Assembly (NCBI RefSeq): GCF_003352045.1
Contig: NZ_CP025815.1
Location: 2,542,001-2,606,000 of the forward strand
Direction: 5' to 3'
Length of the DNA: 64,000 nt
DNA from: Sulfitobacter sp. JL08
Lineage (GTDB): Bacteria; Pseudomonadota; Alphaproteobacteria; Rhodobacterales; Rhodobacteraceae
Below are positions 10,761-19,770 of this stretch, in pieces. Numbering within the stretch: position 1 is the first letter of the stretch; each line of letters begins with the position of its first letter. The translations under genes and the position numbers were made by a program. The notes under the pieces are model-generated. The model was not told where the DNA came from, ran no database searches, and was given only the letters and a program-made list of their open reading frames with translations.

Positions 10761-12569
10761 CTAGGCCCCAGATTTCTCTTCAAGCCGCAACCATTCATCT
10801 TCGGCTTCGGCCACCCGTTCGTGCCGCTCGACCAGCGCATCCGACGCTTTCTGGAACTTCACCGGTTCGCGCGTGAAAAGCTCTGCATCCGACAGCAGGA
10901 TTTCCAGCTTGGCAATCTCGGCCTGAAGCCTCTCGATCTCGGCGGGCAGCGCCGCCAACCGGTGCTGCTCGGTAAAACTCAGACCCGGTTTTTGCGCCTG
11001 AGATTGCGTTACCTTTTCTTTTTTACGCTTTGATTTCACGACACTTTCATCGAAATCAACAGATCCGCGCTGCGCCTGATAATCGCTCCATCCGCCGGCA
11101 TAAACAGTGGCCTTGCCATTGCCTTCCATGGCAATTGTGGTGGCCGCCACCCGATCCAGAAAATCCCGATCATGGCTGACCAGCAGAACCGTGCCGTCAT
11201 AATCCCCCAGCAGATCCTGCAACAGGTCAAGCGTTTCCACATCCAGATCGTTGGTCGGTTCATCCAGCACCAGAACATTGCTTTCGCGCGCCATGATCTT
11301 GGCCAGCAGCAACCGTGCCTTTTCCCCGCCCGACAGCGAGCGCACCGGCGCGCGCGCCTGTGCCTCGTCGAACAGGAAATCCTTGAGGTATCCGACCACA
11401 TGGCGCGGCATCCCGCGCACCAGTATCTGATCGGCCTTGCCCGACACGCGCATGTCAGGATCGCCGGTCAGGCTGTCCCACAGTGACATGTCCGGATCCA
11501 GTTGTGCGCGCGCCTGATCAAACACGGCCAGCACCAGATTGGTGCCCAGCGTGACCGTGCCGCTGTCAGGCGCCACCTCACCGGTCAGCATCTTCAGCAA
11601 CGCGGTTTTGCCCACGCCGTTGGGTCCGACAAAGGCGATCCGGTCGCCGCGCTGCACCTTGAGCGAAAAATCCTCGACAATTGTTTTTTCGCCATAAGAC
11701 TTTGATATATTGACGGCTTCCATAACTTTCTTGCCGGATTTCTGCCCCGTATCCAGCACCATTGCCGCTGCACCTTGCCGCCGGATCTGGGACGCAGCCT
11801 GCGCGCGCAGATCCTGCAAGGCCCGCACCCGCCCCTGATTGCGTTTGCGCCGTGCCGAAATGCCTTCGACGGCCCATCGCGCTTCGGCCTTGATCTTGCG
11901 TTTCAGCTTGTGGCGCTGGGTGTCTTCTTCTTCCCATGTGGCATCACGCCAGGCTTCGAACGCGTCAAAGCCTTTTTCCTGCCGCCGCACCATTCCCCTG
12001 TCAATCCAGAGGGTTGCACGCGTCAATGCACGTAAAAAGGCGCGGTCATGGCTGATCAGTACGAATGCGGCGCGGGTTTGCGCCAGTTCCGCCTCCAGCC
12101 AGCCGATCGCCTCGATATCCAGATGGTTTGTAGGCTCGTCCAGCAACATCAGATCCGGTGCTTCGGCCATCAGCTTGGCCAGCGCCGCGCGCCGCCTTTC
12201 GCCGCCCGATGCGGTGGCCACCGGTCTGGCCGGATCAAATTTCAACCCGGCACCGGCCCGCTCTACCCGGTAGACATCGCTTTCTTCCAGCGCGCTGGTG
12301 GCAAAATCACCCAAGGTGGCAAAGCCCGTCATATCGGGGTCCTGCTCCATATAGCCTACGGAAATACCGGGGGGCACAACAACGGTACCGCTGTCCGCCT
12401 CAACCAGTCCGGCCATCACTTTCATCAGGGTCGATTTTCCCGACCCGTTACGCCCGACAAGCGCCACGCGGTCGCCCTGCTGCACCACCAGATCCAGCCC
12501 GTCAAATACCGGATCGCCGCCAAAGGTCAGCGAAATATCGGAAAGTTGCAAGATCGGTGCGCGTGCCAT
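10761..12569 (-). CDS. ABC-F family ATPase (Uup-like)
   Basis: A 602-residue soluble protein with two ATP-binding cassettes and no membrane segments, of the ABC-F group acting on ribosomes. The first Walker A is 'GRNGSGKS' at 39-46, the second 'GPNGVGKT' near 315. The second signature is canonical ('LSGGEKAR', about 411), while the first reads 'ASGGERRR'. A basic linker lies between cassettes ('RRKRNQGRVRALQDLRAQ'), and the C-terminal ~90 residues form an acidic/basic coiled coil ('LPAEIERLQAEIAKLEILL') as in Uup. Its stop faces the MOSC stop. Uup rather than EttA is favoured by that C-terminal coiled coil. Confidence 0.9.
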   Translation of the reverse strand: MARAPILQLSDISLTFGGDPVFDGLDLVVQQGDRVALVGRNGSGKSTLMKVMAGLVEADSGTVVVPPGISVGYMEQDPDMTGFATLGDFATSALEESDVYRVERAGAGLKFDPARPVATASGGERRRAALAKLMAEAPDLMLLDEPTNHLDIEAIGWLEAELAQTRAAFVLISHDRAFLRALTRATLWIDRGMVRRQEKGFDAFEAWRDATWEEEDTQRHKLKRKIKAEARWAVEGISARRKRNQGRVRALQDLRAQAASQIRRQGAAAMVLDTGQKSGKKVMEAVNISKSYGEKTIVEDFSLKVQRGDRIAFVGPNGVGKTALLKMLTGEVAPDSGTVTLGTNLVLAVFDQARAQLDPDMSLWDSLTGDPDMRVSGKADQILVRGMPRHVVGYLKDFLFDEAQARAPVRSLSGGEKARLLLAKIMARESNVLVLDEPTNDLDVETLDLLQDLLGDYDGTVLLVSHDRDFLDRVAATTIAMEGNGKATVYAGGWSDYQAQRGSVDFDESVVKSKRKKEKVTQSQAQKPGLSFTEQHRLAALPAEIERLQAEIAKLEILLSDAELFTREPVKFQKASDALVERHERVAEAEDEWLRLEEKSGA

Positions 12570-12600
12570 AGCGCGCAGCTAACCCCACCTGGTGACAGCG

Positions 12601-13398
12601 TCAACGACCCCCGATCATCTTTTCGTAAATACTTCCGCCGGAGGCACCCGAACCTTGCCCCGCCACCGCCCGCAACAGTTTCTTGCGGGCCGGCGGGATC
12701 GCCGTGATTTCAAGCCCGGTGAACACATGCAGCGTATTCATGTTCCGATCGACCACCGCATGATCGCTGACCCAGCCGCCCATCAGCAGATAGGTGCGCA
12801 GCAGCGGCGGCATGCGCATCATTGCCTTTTTGACATCCGGTTTGCGCCGCAGACGGGCCGCGAACCGGAAGACATCGGGCGCCTTGATCCGGGGCAACCA
12901 GCGCGGCGGCGCCAGATGGCGGGCCTGCAACATCGCAAATGTATCCAGATAATCCTTGGTTTCGGTACCGGCAAAGGACGAACAGCCAAACAACAGTCCG
13001 ATCCCGCTCTCGTCGACATAGGTTGTCATGGCCCCCCACGCCACGCGGATGATATCGGGATCACCATAGCCCGGCCGGATACAGAAGCGCCCCAGTTCGG
13101 CCATGCGGTGCGGGTAGGCTTCCAGCGCCGTAAGTTCATAATACTGAGCCGAATAGCTGCTTGATATCTCGCGTCCGTTTTGCAGCGGCAACAGCCTGAA
13201 ACAACAGACAAGTGTTCCTGTCGCCGCTTCGATCACCAGAAAATGCAGGCATCTTTCATCAAAAATATCGCAATCCAGCCCGTCATCATTTGCGGACCGG
13301 AACGCTTGCGCACGCAGGGATTGGGCGGCAATCAGATCGGCCTGACATGCGGCCTGACGGATCAGGTATTTACCACGCAACCACAGCTGACGCGGCAT
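12601..13398 (-). CDS. olsB: L-ornithine N-alpha-acyltransferase (ornithine lipid synthesis)
   Basis: A 265-residue GNAT-fold acyltransferase that transfers a 3-hydroxyacyl chain from acyl carrier protein to ornithine, the first step to ornithine lipids, membrane lipids that replace phospholipids under phosphate limitation. The motifs 'ELGRFCIRPGY', 'FGCSSFAGT' and 'PPLLRTYLLMGGWVSDHAV' are characteristic of OlsB/haemolysin-like acyltransferases. It follows bamE by 15 nt on the same strand, so the two may share a transcript. OlsA, the second enzyme, is not in this window. Confidence 0.9.
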   Translation of the reverse strand: MPRQLWLRGKYLIRQAACQADLIAAQSLRAQAFRSANDDGLDCDIFDERCLHFLVIEAATGTLVCCFRLLPLQNGREISSSYSAQYYELTALEAYPHRMAELGRFCIRPGYGDPDIIRVAWGAMTTYVDESGIGLLFGCSSFAGTETKDYLDTFAMLQARHLAPPRWLPRIKAPDVFRFAARLRRKPDVKKAMMRMPPLLRTYLLMGGWVSDHAVVDRNMNTLHVFTGLEITAIPPARKKLLRAVAGQGSGASGGSIYEKMIGGR

Positions 13399-13413
13399 CC
13401 CGACGTCCCCGCC

Positions 13414-13869
13414 CTAGCCGCCGAATCCGCCGGTGCCGATCTGGCCGATATTTCCAAGCAGTTGCCGGATAAAGGTTTTGCCTTCGGTCGAACTGCTGGT
13501 GACACGCCGGCTCAGGACAACCGGGCGACCGTCCTGCAACCCGTACCGTTCAATGTTGGTGACGATGCCGCTGCTGTTAAAGCTGATGGCGACAAGCTGT
13601 CGTTCCATCACTTCGGGCCGGCGAAAGGCAAAGGTGCGCACCTGCTTGCGGACATAATAATATCCGTCATCATTCAGAACGCCGCCCGCCGAGGGAATAC
13701 CGATGGTTTCCTGGACGCTGTCCTTGTTGTCGACCCCGACGACGATCTCGGCAAGCTCTGCGTCGGTCGGGACGTAGCCATGATTCCGGTATGACGCCGC
13801 ACAGGCCCCAAGGGCCATCAGGGCGGTGGCGACCACAGCCCATTTCAGTCCGGCTCTTATCCTCGACAT
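13414..13869 (-). CDS. bamE: Outer-membrane assembly lipoprotein BamE
   Basis: A 151-residue lipoprotein of the SmpA/OmlA family, a component of the BAM complex that inserts beta-barrel proteins in the outer membrane. The signal peptide ends in lipobox 'LGAC' with Cys23. The mature part has the family pattern 'VGVDNKDSVQETIGIPSAGG' then 'YYYVRKQ' and 'VAISFNSSGIVTNIERYGL'. It is divergent from yceD across 89 bp and leads olsB. The C-terminal glycine-rich tail 'GQIGTGGFGG' is usual in alphaproteobacteria. Confidence 0.92.
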   Translation of the reverse strand: MSRIRAGLKWAVVATALMALGACAASYRNHGYVPTDAELAEIVVGVDNKDSVQETIGIPSAGGVLNDDGYYYVRKQVRTFAFRRPEVMERQLVAISFNSSGIVTNIERYGLQDGRPVVLSRRVTSSSTEGKTFIRQLLGNIGQIGTGGFGG

Positions 13870-13958
13870 GGCATCCCTCTTGCATTCGCATCTTGTGCCT
13901 TGGTATCCCGATTACAGAAGGTTCGCCTCCGGTTCAAGAAACGAAAGTGCATATCAGG

Positions 13959-14507
13959 ATGAGTTTGCCCCAGAGCACAACACGCGCGCTGCGTGTCGCG
14001 GATTTGTCGCACAACGCGGCAACGCCGTTCGATCTGCGCCCCGATGCGGCGGCCCTGCAGGATATCGCACGTGATCTGGGCCTGCTGGCCCTGCGCAAAT
14101 TGTCGTTTCAGGGCACAGTGTCGGCTTTGGGCCAGCACGATTGGGAATTGCAGGCAACCTTGGGCGCAACCGTTGTGCAACCCTGTGTCGTGACATTGGA
14201 ACCAGTGACAACGCGGATTGATGTTCCGGTGGTGCGCCGCTTTATCAGGGATTTTGTGAAACCCGACGCGCCAGAGGCGGAAATGCCCGAGGACGATACC
14301 ATCGAACCCCTGGGCACATTTATCGATCCCGAGCTGGTCATGACCGAATCTCTGGCGCTGGCGCTGCCCGATTACCCCAGAAAAGAAGGGGCCGATCTGG
14401 AGCATTCGCGTTTTGCCGAACCCGGAACCACCCCGATGAGTGATGATGAAGCCAAACCTTTTGCAGGCCTTGCAGGCTTGCGTGACAGTCTGAAAAAAGA
14501 TCCCTGA
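13959..14507 (+). CDS. yceD: DUF177/YceD-family protein
   Basis: A 182-residue cytoplasmic protein of the YceD family, which in bacteria and chloroplasts promotes 23S rRNA accumulation and almost always lies next to rpmF. The family segments 'DWELQATLGATVVQPCVVTL' (positions about 51-70) and the acidic region 'MPEDDTIEPLGTFIDPEL' are visible; the second half of the zinc-type cysteine pair is not. The start 'MSLPQS' follows a short AGGA. It is separated from rpmF by 189 bp, so the two may have separate promoters within one operon. Confidence 0.88.
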   Translation: MSLPQSTTRALRVADLSHNAATPFDLRPDAAALQDIARDLGLLALRKLSFQGTVSALGQHDWELQATLGATVVQPCVVTLEPVTTRIDVPVVRRFIRDFVKPDAPEAEMPEDDTIEPLGTFIDPELVMTESLALALPDYPRKEGADLEHSRFAEPGTTPMSDDEAKPFAGLAGLRDSLKKDP

Positions 14508-14696
14508 CAGCGCCTGTGTGTGTTTGGAGTGACGCGATCCAGAAATCGCTTGCGCCGGGAACAAATAACAGTATTTTCGCGCCTTCATCGTATTTAGAGT
14601 TGGACATGACGCAGGCTTGGGCCTAAACGCACGTCACGCTCGTGAAACGCGGCCCGATGCCGATCTTGGCAGGCCCATAATATCTGAGGTTGAGAC

Positions 14697-14903
14697 ATGG
14701 CTGTCCAACAAAACAAAGTATCCAAGTCACGCCGCAACAATCGTCGCGGCCATGATGCCCTGGTTGCTGCGAACCCGAACGAATGTGCAAACTGCGGCGA
14801 ACTGAAACGTCCGCATCATATTTGCGCGGCCTGCGGGCACTATGACGACCAGGAAGTTGTCGCTATGGTGGACGAGGTCGATCTGGACGAAGACGCGGCC
14901 TGA
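14697..14903 (+). CDS. rpmF: 50S ribosomal protein L32
   Basis: A 68-residue ribosomal protein. The basic N terminus '[18 protein letters not shown]' is the L32 hallmark, and a complete four-cysteine zinc ribbon is formed by Cys30, Cys33, Cys43 and Cys46. An acidic tail '[10 protein letters not shown]' ends the protein. It leads plsX by 23 nt in the widely conserved rpmF-plsX-fabH fatty-acid/ribosome cluster. Confidence 0.97.
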   Translation: MAVQQNKVSKSRRNNRRGHDALVAANPNECANCGELKRPHHICAACGHYDDQEVVAMVDEVDLDEDAA

Positions 14904-14926
14904 CCTAAAGGCACAAAGGCATTCGC

Positions 14927-16051
14927 ATGACGGCACAGCCCGATCAGACAGACGCGAAGGCCAGGCGCATTATCCTATCTGTTGATGCAATGGGTGGAGA
15001 TCAGGGACCGGCGACAGTTGTCGCCGGTATTGCCGAATCTGCGCGTCTGAATCCCGAAATCGGGTTCATTCTTCATGGCCATGCGGACGAACTGAACGCA
15101 CTGGTTGCCAAACGCAAACCGTTGCAGGGCCGGTGCGAGATCCGGGATGCGCCCGATGTGGTGTCGATGGATGACAAACCGTCATCCGTTGTGCGCAACG
15201 GCAAGACAACGTCCATGTGGTCAGCCATCGAATCGGTGCGCGCGGGCGAAGCAACTGTTGCCGTGTCCTGTGGAAACACCGGTGCGTTGATGGCACTGGC
15301 AATGATCCGCCTGCGCAAGCTGCCCGGCGTGAACCGCCCCGCCATCGCTGTTCTTTACCCCTCGCGCAATCCGCAGCGGTTCAACGTGCTGCTGGATGTC
15401 GGCGCCGATGTGCGCGCTGACGCCCGCGATCTGCTGCAATATGCGATGATGGGAGCGTCTTACGCGCGCAATGGTCTTGATCTGCGCCGTCCGCGCATCG
15501 GCCTGCTGAATGTCGGCACCGAAGAACACAAAGGCCGCGCCGAAATGAAAGAGGCGCACGAGTTGATCGGTCAATATGCCGACACTGCCGCCTATGAATT
15601 CGTCGGCTTTGTCGAGGGCGGCGATATTTCCGGTGATATTGCCGACGTGATCGTCACCGACGGGTTTACCGGCAATGTCGCGATCAAGACCGGCGAAGGC
15701 ACCGCGCAACTGATCGGGGACCTTTTGCGCGAAGCTTTCAAATACTCTCCGCTGTCGCGTCTGGCGTCATTGCTGGCGCTGACATCCCTGACCCGACTGA
15801 AGAAACGCATTGATCCCCGCCGCGTGAACGGCGGTGTGTTCCTGGGCTTGAATGGCACCGTGGTCAAATCCCACGGGTCCGCCGATGCGACCGGCGTGTC
15901 AGCCGCGGTCAAGCTGGCATTCCAGCTTGCACAACTGGGTTTCACGGAAAAACTGGCGGCGCGGGTTGCATCCACCGGTCTGCTTGACCAAGATGTCGAT
16001 ACAGGCACATCGGCAGAACAAGCCGAACACACGAACGGACAAAAAGAATGA
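14927..16051 (+). CDS. plsX: Phosphate acyltransferase PlsX
   Basis: A 374-residue peripheral membrane enzyme converting acyl-ACP to acyl-phosphate for phosphatidic acid synthesis (with PlsY). The N-terminal 'SVDAMGGDQGP' (about 18-28), 'GNTGALMA', 'NVGTEEHKG', 'IVTDGFTGNV' and 'NGTVVKSHGSAD' motifs are all present. The C-terminal 25 residues are hydrophilic and variable. The stop overlaps the fabH start by 4 nt (ATGA, 16048-16051), indicating translational coupling. Confidence 0.97.
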   Translation: MTAQPDQTDAKARRIILSVDAMGGDQGPATVVAGIAESARLNPEIGFILHGHADELNALVAKRKPLQGRCEIRDAPDVVSMDDKPSSVVRNGKTTSMWSAIESVRAGEATVAVSCGNTGALMALAMIRLRKLPGVNRPAIAVLYPSRNPQRFNVLLDVGADVRADARDLLQYAMMGASYARNGLDLRRPRIGLLNVGTEEHKGRAEMKEAHELIGQYADTAAYEFVGFVEGGDISGDIADVIVTDGFTGNVAIKTGEGTAQLIGDLLREAFKYSPLSRLASLLALTSLTRLKKRIDPRRVNGGVFLGLNGTVVKSHGSADATGVSAAVKLAFQLAQLGFTEKLAARVASTGLLDQDVDTGTSAEQAEHTNGQKE

Positions 16052-17019
16052 CAAGACGCGCCGTGGTCAAAGGCGTCGGGCACTATCTACCCGAACGGAT
16101 CGTTCCTAACAGCGAATTCGAAAAAACGCTGGATACTTCAGATGAATGGATCAGGTCCCGTTCCGGGATCGAACGCCGCCATTTCGCCGCCGAAGGTGAA
16201 ACAACTTCGGCAATGGCGACAAACGCGGCGCGTGCTGCGTTGCAGGATGCCGGGCTGGAAGCTGACGACATTGATGCCATCGTACTCGCCACATCCACGG
16301 CAGATCTGACATTTCCGTCAGCCGCCACGATGGTGCAGGCCGAACTGGGCATGACCAAGGGCTTTGCCTTTGATGTGCAGGCCGTGTGTGCAGGGTTCGT
16401 CTTTGCCCTGTCAAACGCTGCTGCCCTGATTGCATCACAACAGGCCAACAGGGTGCTGGTGATCGGCGCGGAAACCTTCAGCCGCATCATGGACTGGAGT
16501 GATCGCGGCACCTGCGTCTTGTTTGGGGATGGCGCCGGCGCACTGATTCTGGAAGGTCAGGACGGCACCGGCACCGCGCAGGATCGCGGTATTCTGTCGA
16601 CCGATCTGAACAGCGACGGCCGCTATCGCGACCTGTTATACGTTGATGGCGGGGTCAGCACCCACTCAACCGGTTATCTGCGCATGCAGGGCAATCAGGT
16701 CTTTCGCCACGCCGTTGAAAAACTGGCCAGCACCGCGGAAACCGCGATGCAACGAGCCGGCGTTGAAACCGAAGAGGTTGACTGGATCGTGCCACATCAG
16801 GCCAATATCCGCATTATTCAGGGCACCGCCAAGAAAATGGGTGTGCCGATGGAAAAAGTTGTCGTCACCGTACAGGACCACGGCAACACGTCGGCGGCAT
16901 CCATTCCGCTGGCCCTGTCGGTCGGGAAGGCACGCGGCCAGATCAAACAGGGAGATCTGATCGTGACCGAGGCAATCGGCGGCGGTTTGGCCTGGGGTGC
17001 CGTCGTTCTGCGCTGGTAA
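16048..17019 (+). CDS. fabH: Beta-ketoacyl-ACP synthase III
   Basis: A 323-residue enzyme starting fatty-acid synthesis by condensing acetyl-CoA with malonyl-ACP. The thiolase-fold triad is Cys114 ('AVCAGFVFAL'), His250 ('VPHQANIRI') and Asn280 ('HGNTSAASIP'). 'SGIERRHFA' and 'LFGDGAGALIL' are typical. It is coupled to plsX by a 4-nt overlap and followed by 98 bp holding a promoter for ihfA. Confidence 0.97.
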   Translation: MTRRAVVKGVGHYLPERIVPNSEFEKTLDTSDEWIRSRSGIERRHFAAEGETTSAMATNAARAALQDAGLEADDIDAIVLATSTADLTFPSAATMVQAELGMTKGFAFDVQAVCAGFVFALSNAAALIASQQANRVLVIGAETFSRIMDWSDRGTCVLFGDGAGALILEGQDGTGTAQDRGILSTDLNSDGRYRDLLYVDGGVSTHSTGYLRMQGNQVFRHAVEKLASTAETAMQRAGVETEEVDWIVPHQANIRIIQGTAKKMGVPMEKVVVTVQDHGNTSAASIPLALSVGKARGQIKQGDLIVTEAIGGGLAWGAVVLRW

Positions 17020-17065
17020 TTGGTTGCATTTCATCGCTTAATCTTGTCCCCACAAGCCATTGATA

Positions 17066-17095
17066 TTGACTCGGAATTTCCAAAGACCCTATGGT
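17066..17095 (+). promoter_or_regulatory. Candidate sigma-70 promoter for ihfA
   Basis: TTGACT at 17066-17071 and TATGGT at 17090-17095 are separated by 18 bp. A transcript starting about 7 nt downstream would carry AAAGGGG and the ATG at 17118 in a short leader. Called by eye from consensus similarity; read-through from fabH is also possible. Confidence 0.45.
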
Positions 17096-17117
17096 TGCCA
17101 AAACAAAGGGGATGGAA

Positions 17118-17420
17118 ATGGCGGATAAGACGTTGACCCGGATGGACCTGAGCGAAGCTGTGTTCAGCGAAGTCGGCCTGTCGCGCAATGAAAGCGCCCA
17201 GCTGGTTGAAAGTGTTCTTGAGCATATGTCGGACGCGCTTGTGCGTGGCGAACAGGTCAAGATTTCATCTTTTGGCACCTTCAGTGTACGAGATAAGTCA
17301 GCCCGCATCGGGCGCAACCCAAAGACCGGGCAAGAGGTTCCGATCAACCCGCGCCGGGTTCTGACCTTTCGGCCATCGCATCTGATGAAAGATCGCGTCG
17401 CTGACGGCAACAAGCGCTAA
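17118..17420 (+). CDS. ihfA: Integration host factor subunit alpha
   Basis: A 100-residue DNA-bending protein that pairs with IHF-beta. The DNABII signature is in '[20 protein letters not shown]' and the DNA-intercalating proline arm in '[10 protein letters not shown]'. Family members begin '[11 protein letters not shown]', preceded here by AAAGGGGATGGAA, so I take the ATG at 17118 rather than ATGs at 17112 or 17091. It precedes a MerR-type regulator by 15 nt, the standard ihfA-merR arrangement. Confidence 0.95.
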   Translation: MADKTLTRMDLSEAVFSEVGLSRNESAQLVESVLEHMSDALVRGEQVKISSFGTFSVRDKSARIGRNPKTGQEVPINPRRVLTFRPSHLMKDRVADGNKR

Positions 17421-17435
17421 GGAACGCGCGCGGAT

Positions 17436-18254
17436 ATGGCCAAATCCCCCGACGCCTTTCGCACCATTTCAGAGGTGGCAGAGTGGCTGGGTGTTCAGGC
17501 CCATGTCCTGCGGTTCTGGGAAAGCAAATTCAGTCAGGTGAAACCCGTCAAACGCGCGGGCGGGCGGCGGTATTACCGACCCTCGGACATGTTGCTTCTG
17601 GGGGGCATTAAGAAACTGCTGCACGATGATGGCGTAACCATCAAAGGTGTGCAGAAAATCATTCGCGAACAAGGTGTTGGGTTCGTTTCCGATCAATCGC
17701 CATCGCTTGATGATCTGACAATGGCGCAATTGGATAACGAAGCGCCAGCGCGTGACGCGCCGGAAAAAACCGCCCCTGCCAAAGATGATAACAGCACGGT
17801 GGTGCCCTTCCAGAGCCCGGCGGACACAGCCAAGCCAGAGCCGCAAACCGAAGACAGCGATGCCGTCACGGCCGATGCAGCGCCCGAGCCGGAAACCGAT
17901 CAGCAAAGCGCAACACCCGACGCGCCAGATGCCGACGTACCTGCGCCAGAGCCGGAAGAACAACCCGTTCGATCCGATGACGAAGTGGCGGAACAGGCGC
18001 CGGTGGCAAAACCGCCCGAGCCGTTACCCTCTTTCATGCAGCGGCCAACCGCGACCGACACCACGAAACCGAAACCGCGTGTTGTCGAAGCTTTGGATGG
18101 CCCCGACGAACAGGATATCCAGGCCGTTCCGGGTATTCTGGCCAAGGCCGCGAAACTGCACAGATTGCGCGCGGCAGACCTGTCAGCCGTCCGGCAATCC
18201 TATGCGCGGCTCGAATCTCTGCATGCGCGTTTGACCGGGACGGGCAAAGAGTAG
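17436..18254 (+). CDS. MerR-family transcriptional regulator
   Basis: A 272-residue protein with an N-terminal MerR helix-turn-helix ('[20 protein letters not shown]', about residues 10-29) and wing ('[12 protein letters not shown]'). Residues about 85-220 are a long acidic, Pro/Glu/Ala-rich, low-complexity region without conserved ligand-binding domain, and the last ~45 residues are helical ('[20 protein letters not shown]'). It lies directly downstream of ihfA, as in many alphaproteobacteria. No cysteine-based metal site is visible; the regulated genes are unknown. Confidence 0.9.
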   Translation: MAKSPDAFRTISEVAEWLGVQAHVLRFWESKFSQVKPVKRAGGRRYYRPSDMLLLGGIKKLLHDDGVTIKGVQKIIREQGVGFVSDQSPSLDDLTMAQLDNEAPARDAPEKTAPAKDDNSTVVPFQSPADTAKPEPQTEDSDAVTADAAPEPETDQQSATPDAPDADVPAPEPEEQPVRSDDEVAEQAPVAKPPEPLPSFMQRPTATDTTKPKPRVVEALDGPDEQDIQAVPGILAKAAKLHRLRAADLSAVRQSYARLESLHARLTGTGKE

Positions 18255-18313
18255 TCACAAGTGGCAATTCCCCCTTGCTCCTGCGCGCATTTCCACTATG
18301 AACGGCACATCGT

Positions 18314-18390
18314 CGGGCTATGGCGCAGCCTGGTAGCGCGTCCGTCTGGGGGACGGAAGGTCGCAGGTTCGAGTCCTGCTAGCCCGACCA
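18314..18390 (+). tRNA. tRNA-Pro (anticodon GGG)
   Basis: A 77-nt cloverleaf. The acceptor stem pairs CGGGCTA (18314-18320) with TAGCCCG before an encoded CCA. The D arm is GCGC-AGCCTGGTA-GCGC, the anticodon arm TCCGT-CTGGGGG-ACGGA with GGG at the anticodon, and the T arm GCAGG-TTCGAGT-CCTGC. All stems are complete. It lies between merR and dcd; no integrase or duplicated 3' end is nearby. Confidence 0.97.
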
Positions 18391-18474
18391 AATTCATCCG
18401 ACGATATATCCCCGACACCATGGCCACAGATGTGGCCGGGCTGTCCGGGGTGCGTTGATCGCGAAGGGATTGAA

Positions 18475-19545
18475 ATGACTGGCGTAATTCCAAACCAGCA
18501 CCTGTCGAAAATGATCGCCGATGGCGTGATTGCAGGCCAGCCCGCCATTGAGGATGCGCAAATCCAGCCGGCAAGCCTTGATTTGCGTCTGGGCAGTGTC
18601 GCCTACCGCGTACGGGCATCGTTTCTGGCTGGTGCAGGGCGAACTGTCGCTGAGCGGTTGCAGGAATTTGAAATGCACCGTGTTGATCTGACAGACGGTG
18701 CGGTTCTTGAAAAAGGCTGTGTTTACGTTGTGCCCCTGATGGAATCACTGGCCCTGCCGGACGGGATGCAGGCGGTGGCCAACGCCAAAAGTTCGACCGG
18801 ACGGCTGGATCTTTTGACCCGCACCATCATTGATGGCGGCGTGGAGTTCGATCGTATCGCTACGGGCTATCACGGACCGCTTTATGCTGAAATCTGTCCA
18901 CGCTCGTTTTCGGTACTGGTGCGGCCCGGTATGCGGCTGAACCAGATCCGGTTTCGCGTCGGCCATGCGGTACTGGACGATGCTGCATTGAACGCCTTGC
19001 ACGCACAATCACCACTGGTTGACGGCACGGCGGTGATTGATGACGGGTTGGGTTTTTCCGTTGATCTGAAACTGCCAGGCACTGATCTGGTCGGCTATCG
19101 TGCCAAACCCCATACCGGCGTGATCGATCTGGACAGAATCGGCCACTACAACCCGGCCGAATACTGGGAAGACGTGCGCACAACAAACGGCCAGATCATT
19201 CTGGATCCCGGCGCGTTTTATATTCTTGTCAGCCGTGAAGCCGTGCACATTCCGCCGGAATATGCGGCCGAAATGGCCCCCTATCTGGCCATGGTCGGCG
19301 AATTCCGGGTGCATTATGCAGGGTTTTTTGACCCCGGTTTCGGCCATGATGCCGCTGGCGGGGCCGGTTCGCGCGGCGTGCTGGAAGTGCGCTGCCACGA
19401 AGCGCCCTTTGTTCTGGAACATGGTCAGGTGGTGGGGCGTCTGGTCTATGAACGGATGCAGGACGTGCCCACACAGCTATACGGCGCAGGCATTGCGTCA
19501 AACTATCAGGGTCAGGGCCTGAAGCTGTCCAAACACTTCAAATAG
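18475..19545 (+). CDS. dcd: 2'-deoxycytidine 5'-triphosphate deaminase, long form
   Basis: A 356-residue enzyme that deaminates dCTP to dUTP for thymidylate synthesis. It is about twice the usual Dcd length because it is built of two dUTPase-like halves: the first includes 'IQPASLDLRLG' and 'ANAKSSTGRLDLLTR', the second 'AEMAPYLAMVGEFRVHYAGF' and 'GSRGVLEVRCHEAPFVL'. This duplicated form is common in Rhodobacterales. The start 'MTGVIPNQHL' is preferred to an ATG 15 codons upstream, which lies close to the tRNA. Confidence 0.92.
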   Translation: MTGVIPNQHLSKMIADGVIAGQPAIEDAQIQPASLDLRLGSVAYRVRASFLAGAGRTVAERLQEFEMHRVDLTDGAVLEKGCVYVVPLMESLALPDGMQAVANAKSSTGRLDLLTRTIIDGGVEFDRIATGYHGPLYAEICPRSFSVLVRPGMRLNQIRFRVGHAVLDDAALNALHAQSPLVDGTAVIDDGLGFSVDLKLPGTDLVGYRAKPHTGVIDLDRIGHYNPAEYWEDVRTTNGQIILDPGAFYILVSREAVHIPPEYAAEMAPYLAMVGEFRVHYAGFFDPGFGHDAAGGAGSRGVLEVRCHEAPFVLEHGQVVGRLVYERMQDVPTQLYGAGIASNYQGQGLKLSKHFK

Positions 19546-19557
19546 CGCGCGACAGGT

Positions 19558-19701
19558 CTATTCGATCAGGTCACGCGGTTGCTGGGCCTTTGGTTTGCGG
19601 CCTATTTTGGCCGCCTGACCCATCCCCATGTTGATACCCTTGTTGATCGCCTTCCGCATGACAATGCGGATGACCATGTTGATGATCTGGTTCATGTTCA
19701 T
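19558..19701 (-). CDS. 47-residue Met-rich small protein
   Basis: A short gene with a strong ribosome site (GGAGG 6 nt before the ATG at 19701). The first 31 residues form a hydrophobic/basic helix with six methionines ('MNMNQIINMVIRIVMRKAIN' and 'KGINMGMG'), and the tail is basic and polar ('GRKPKAQQPRDLIE'). It may associate with the membrane or nucleic acid. It lies 69 bp downstream of scpB on the same strand, where similar short proteins occur in other Rhodobacterales as far as I recall. Function unknown. Confidence 0.65.
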   Translation of the reverse strand: MNMNQIINMVIRIVMRKAINKGINMGMGQAAKIGRKPKAQQPRDLIE

Positions 19702-19770
19702 GTCTGCCTCCACAGCTCGTTTTATTGTTATATAGCCGGTAATCATGAAGATTTCTGGGCACCGGCCCGA

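Noticed and set aside
18314-18390. tRNA-Pro as an integration site of a mobile island
   Set aside because: No integrase, no duplicated tRNA 3' end, and flanking genes are core chromosomal ones.
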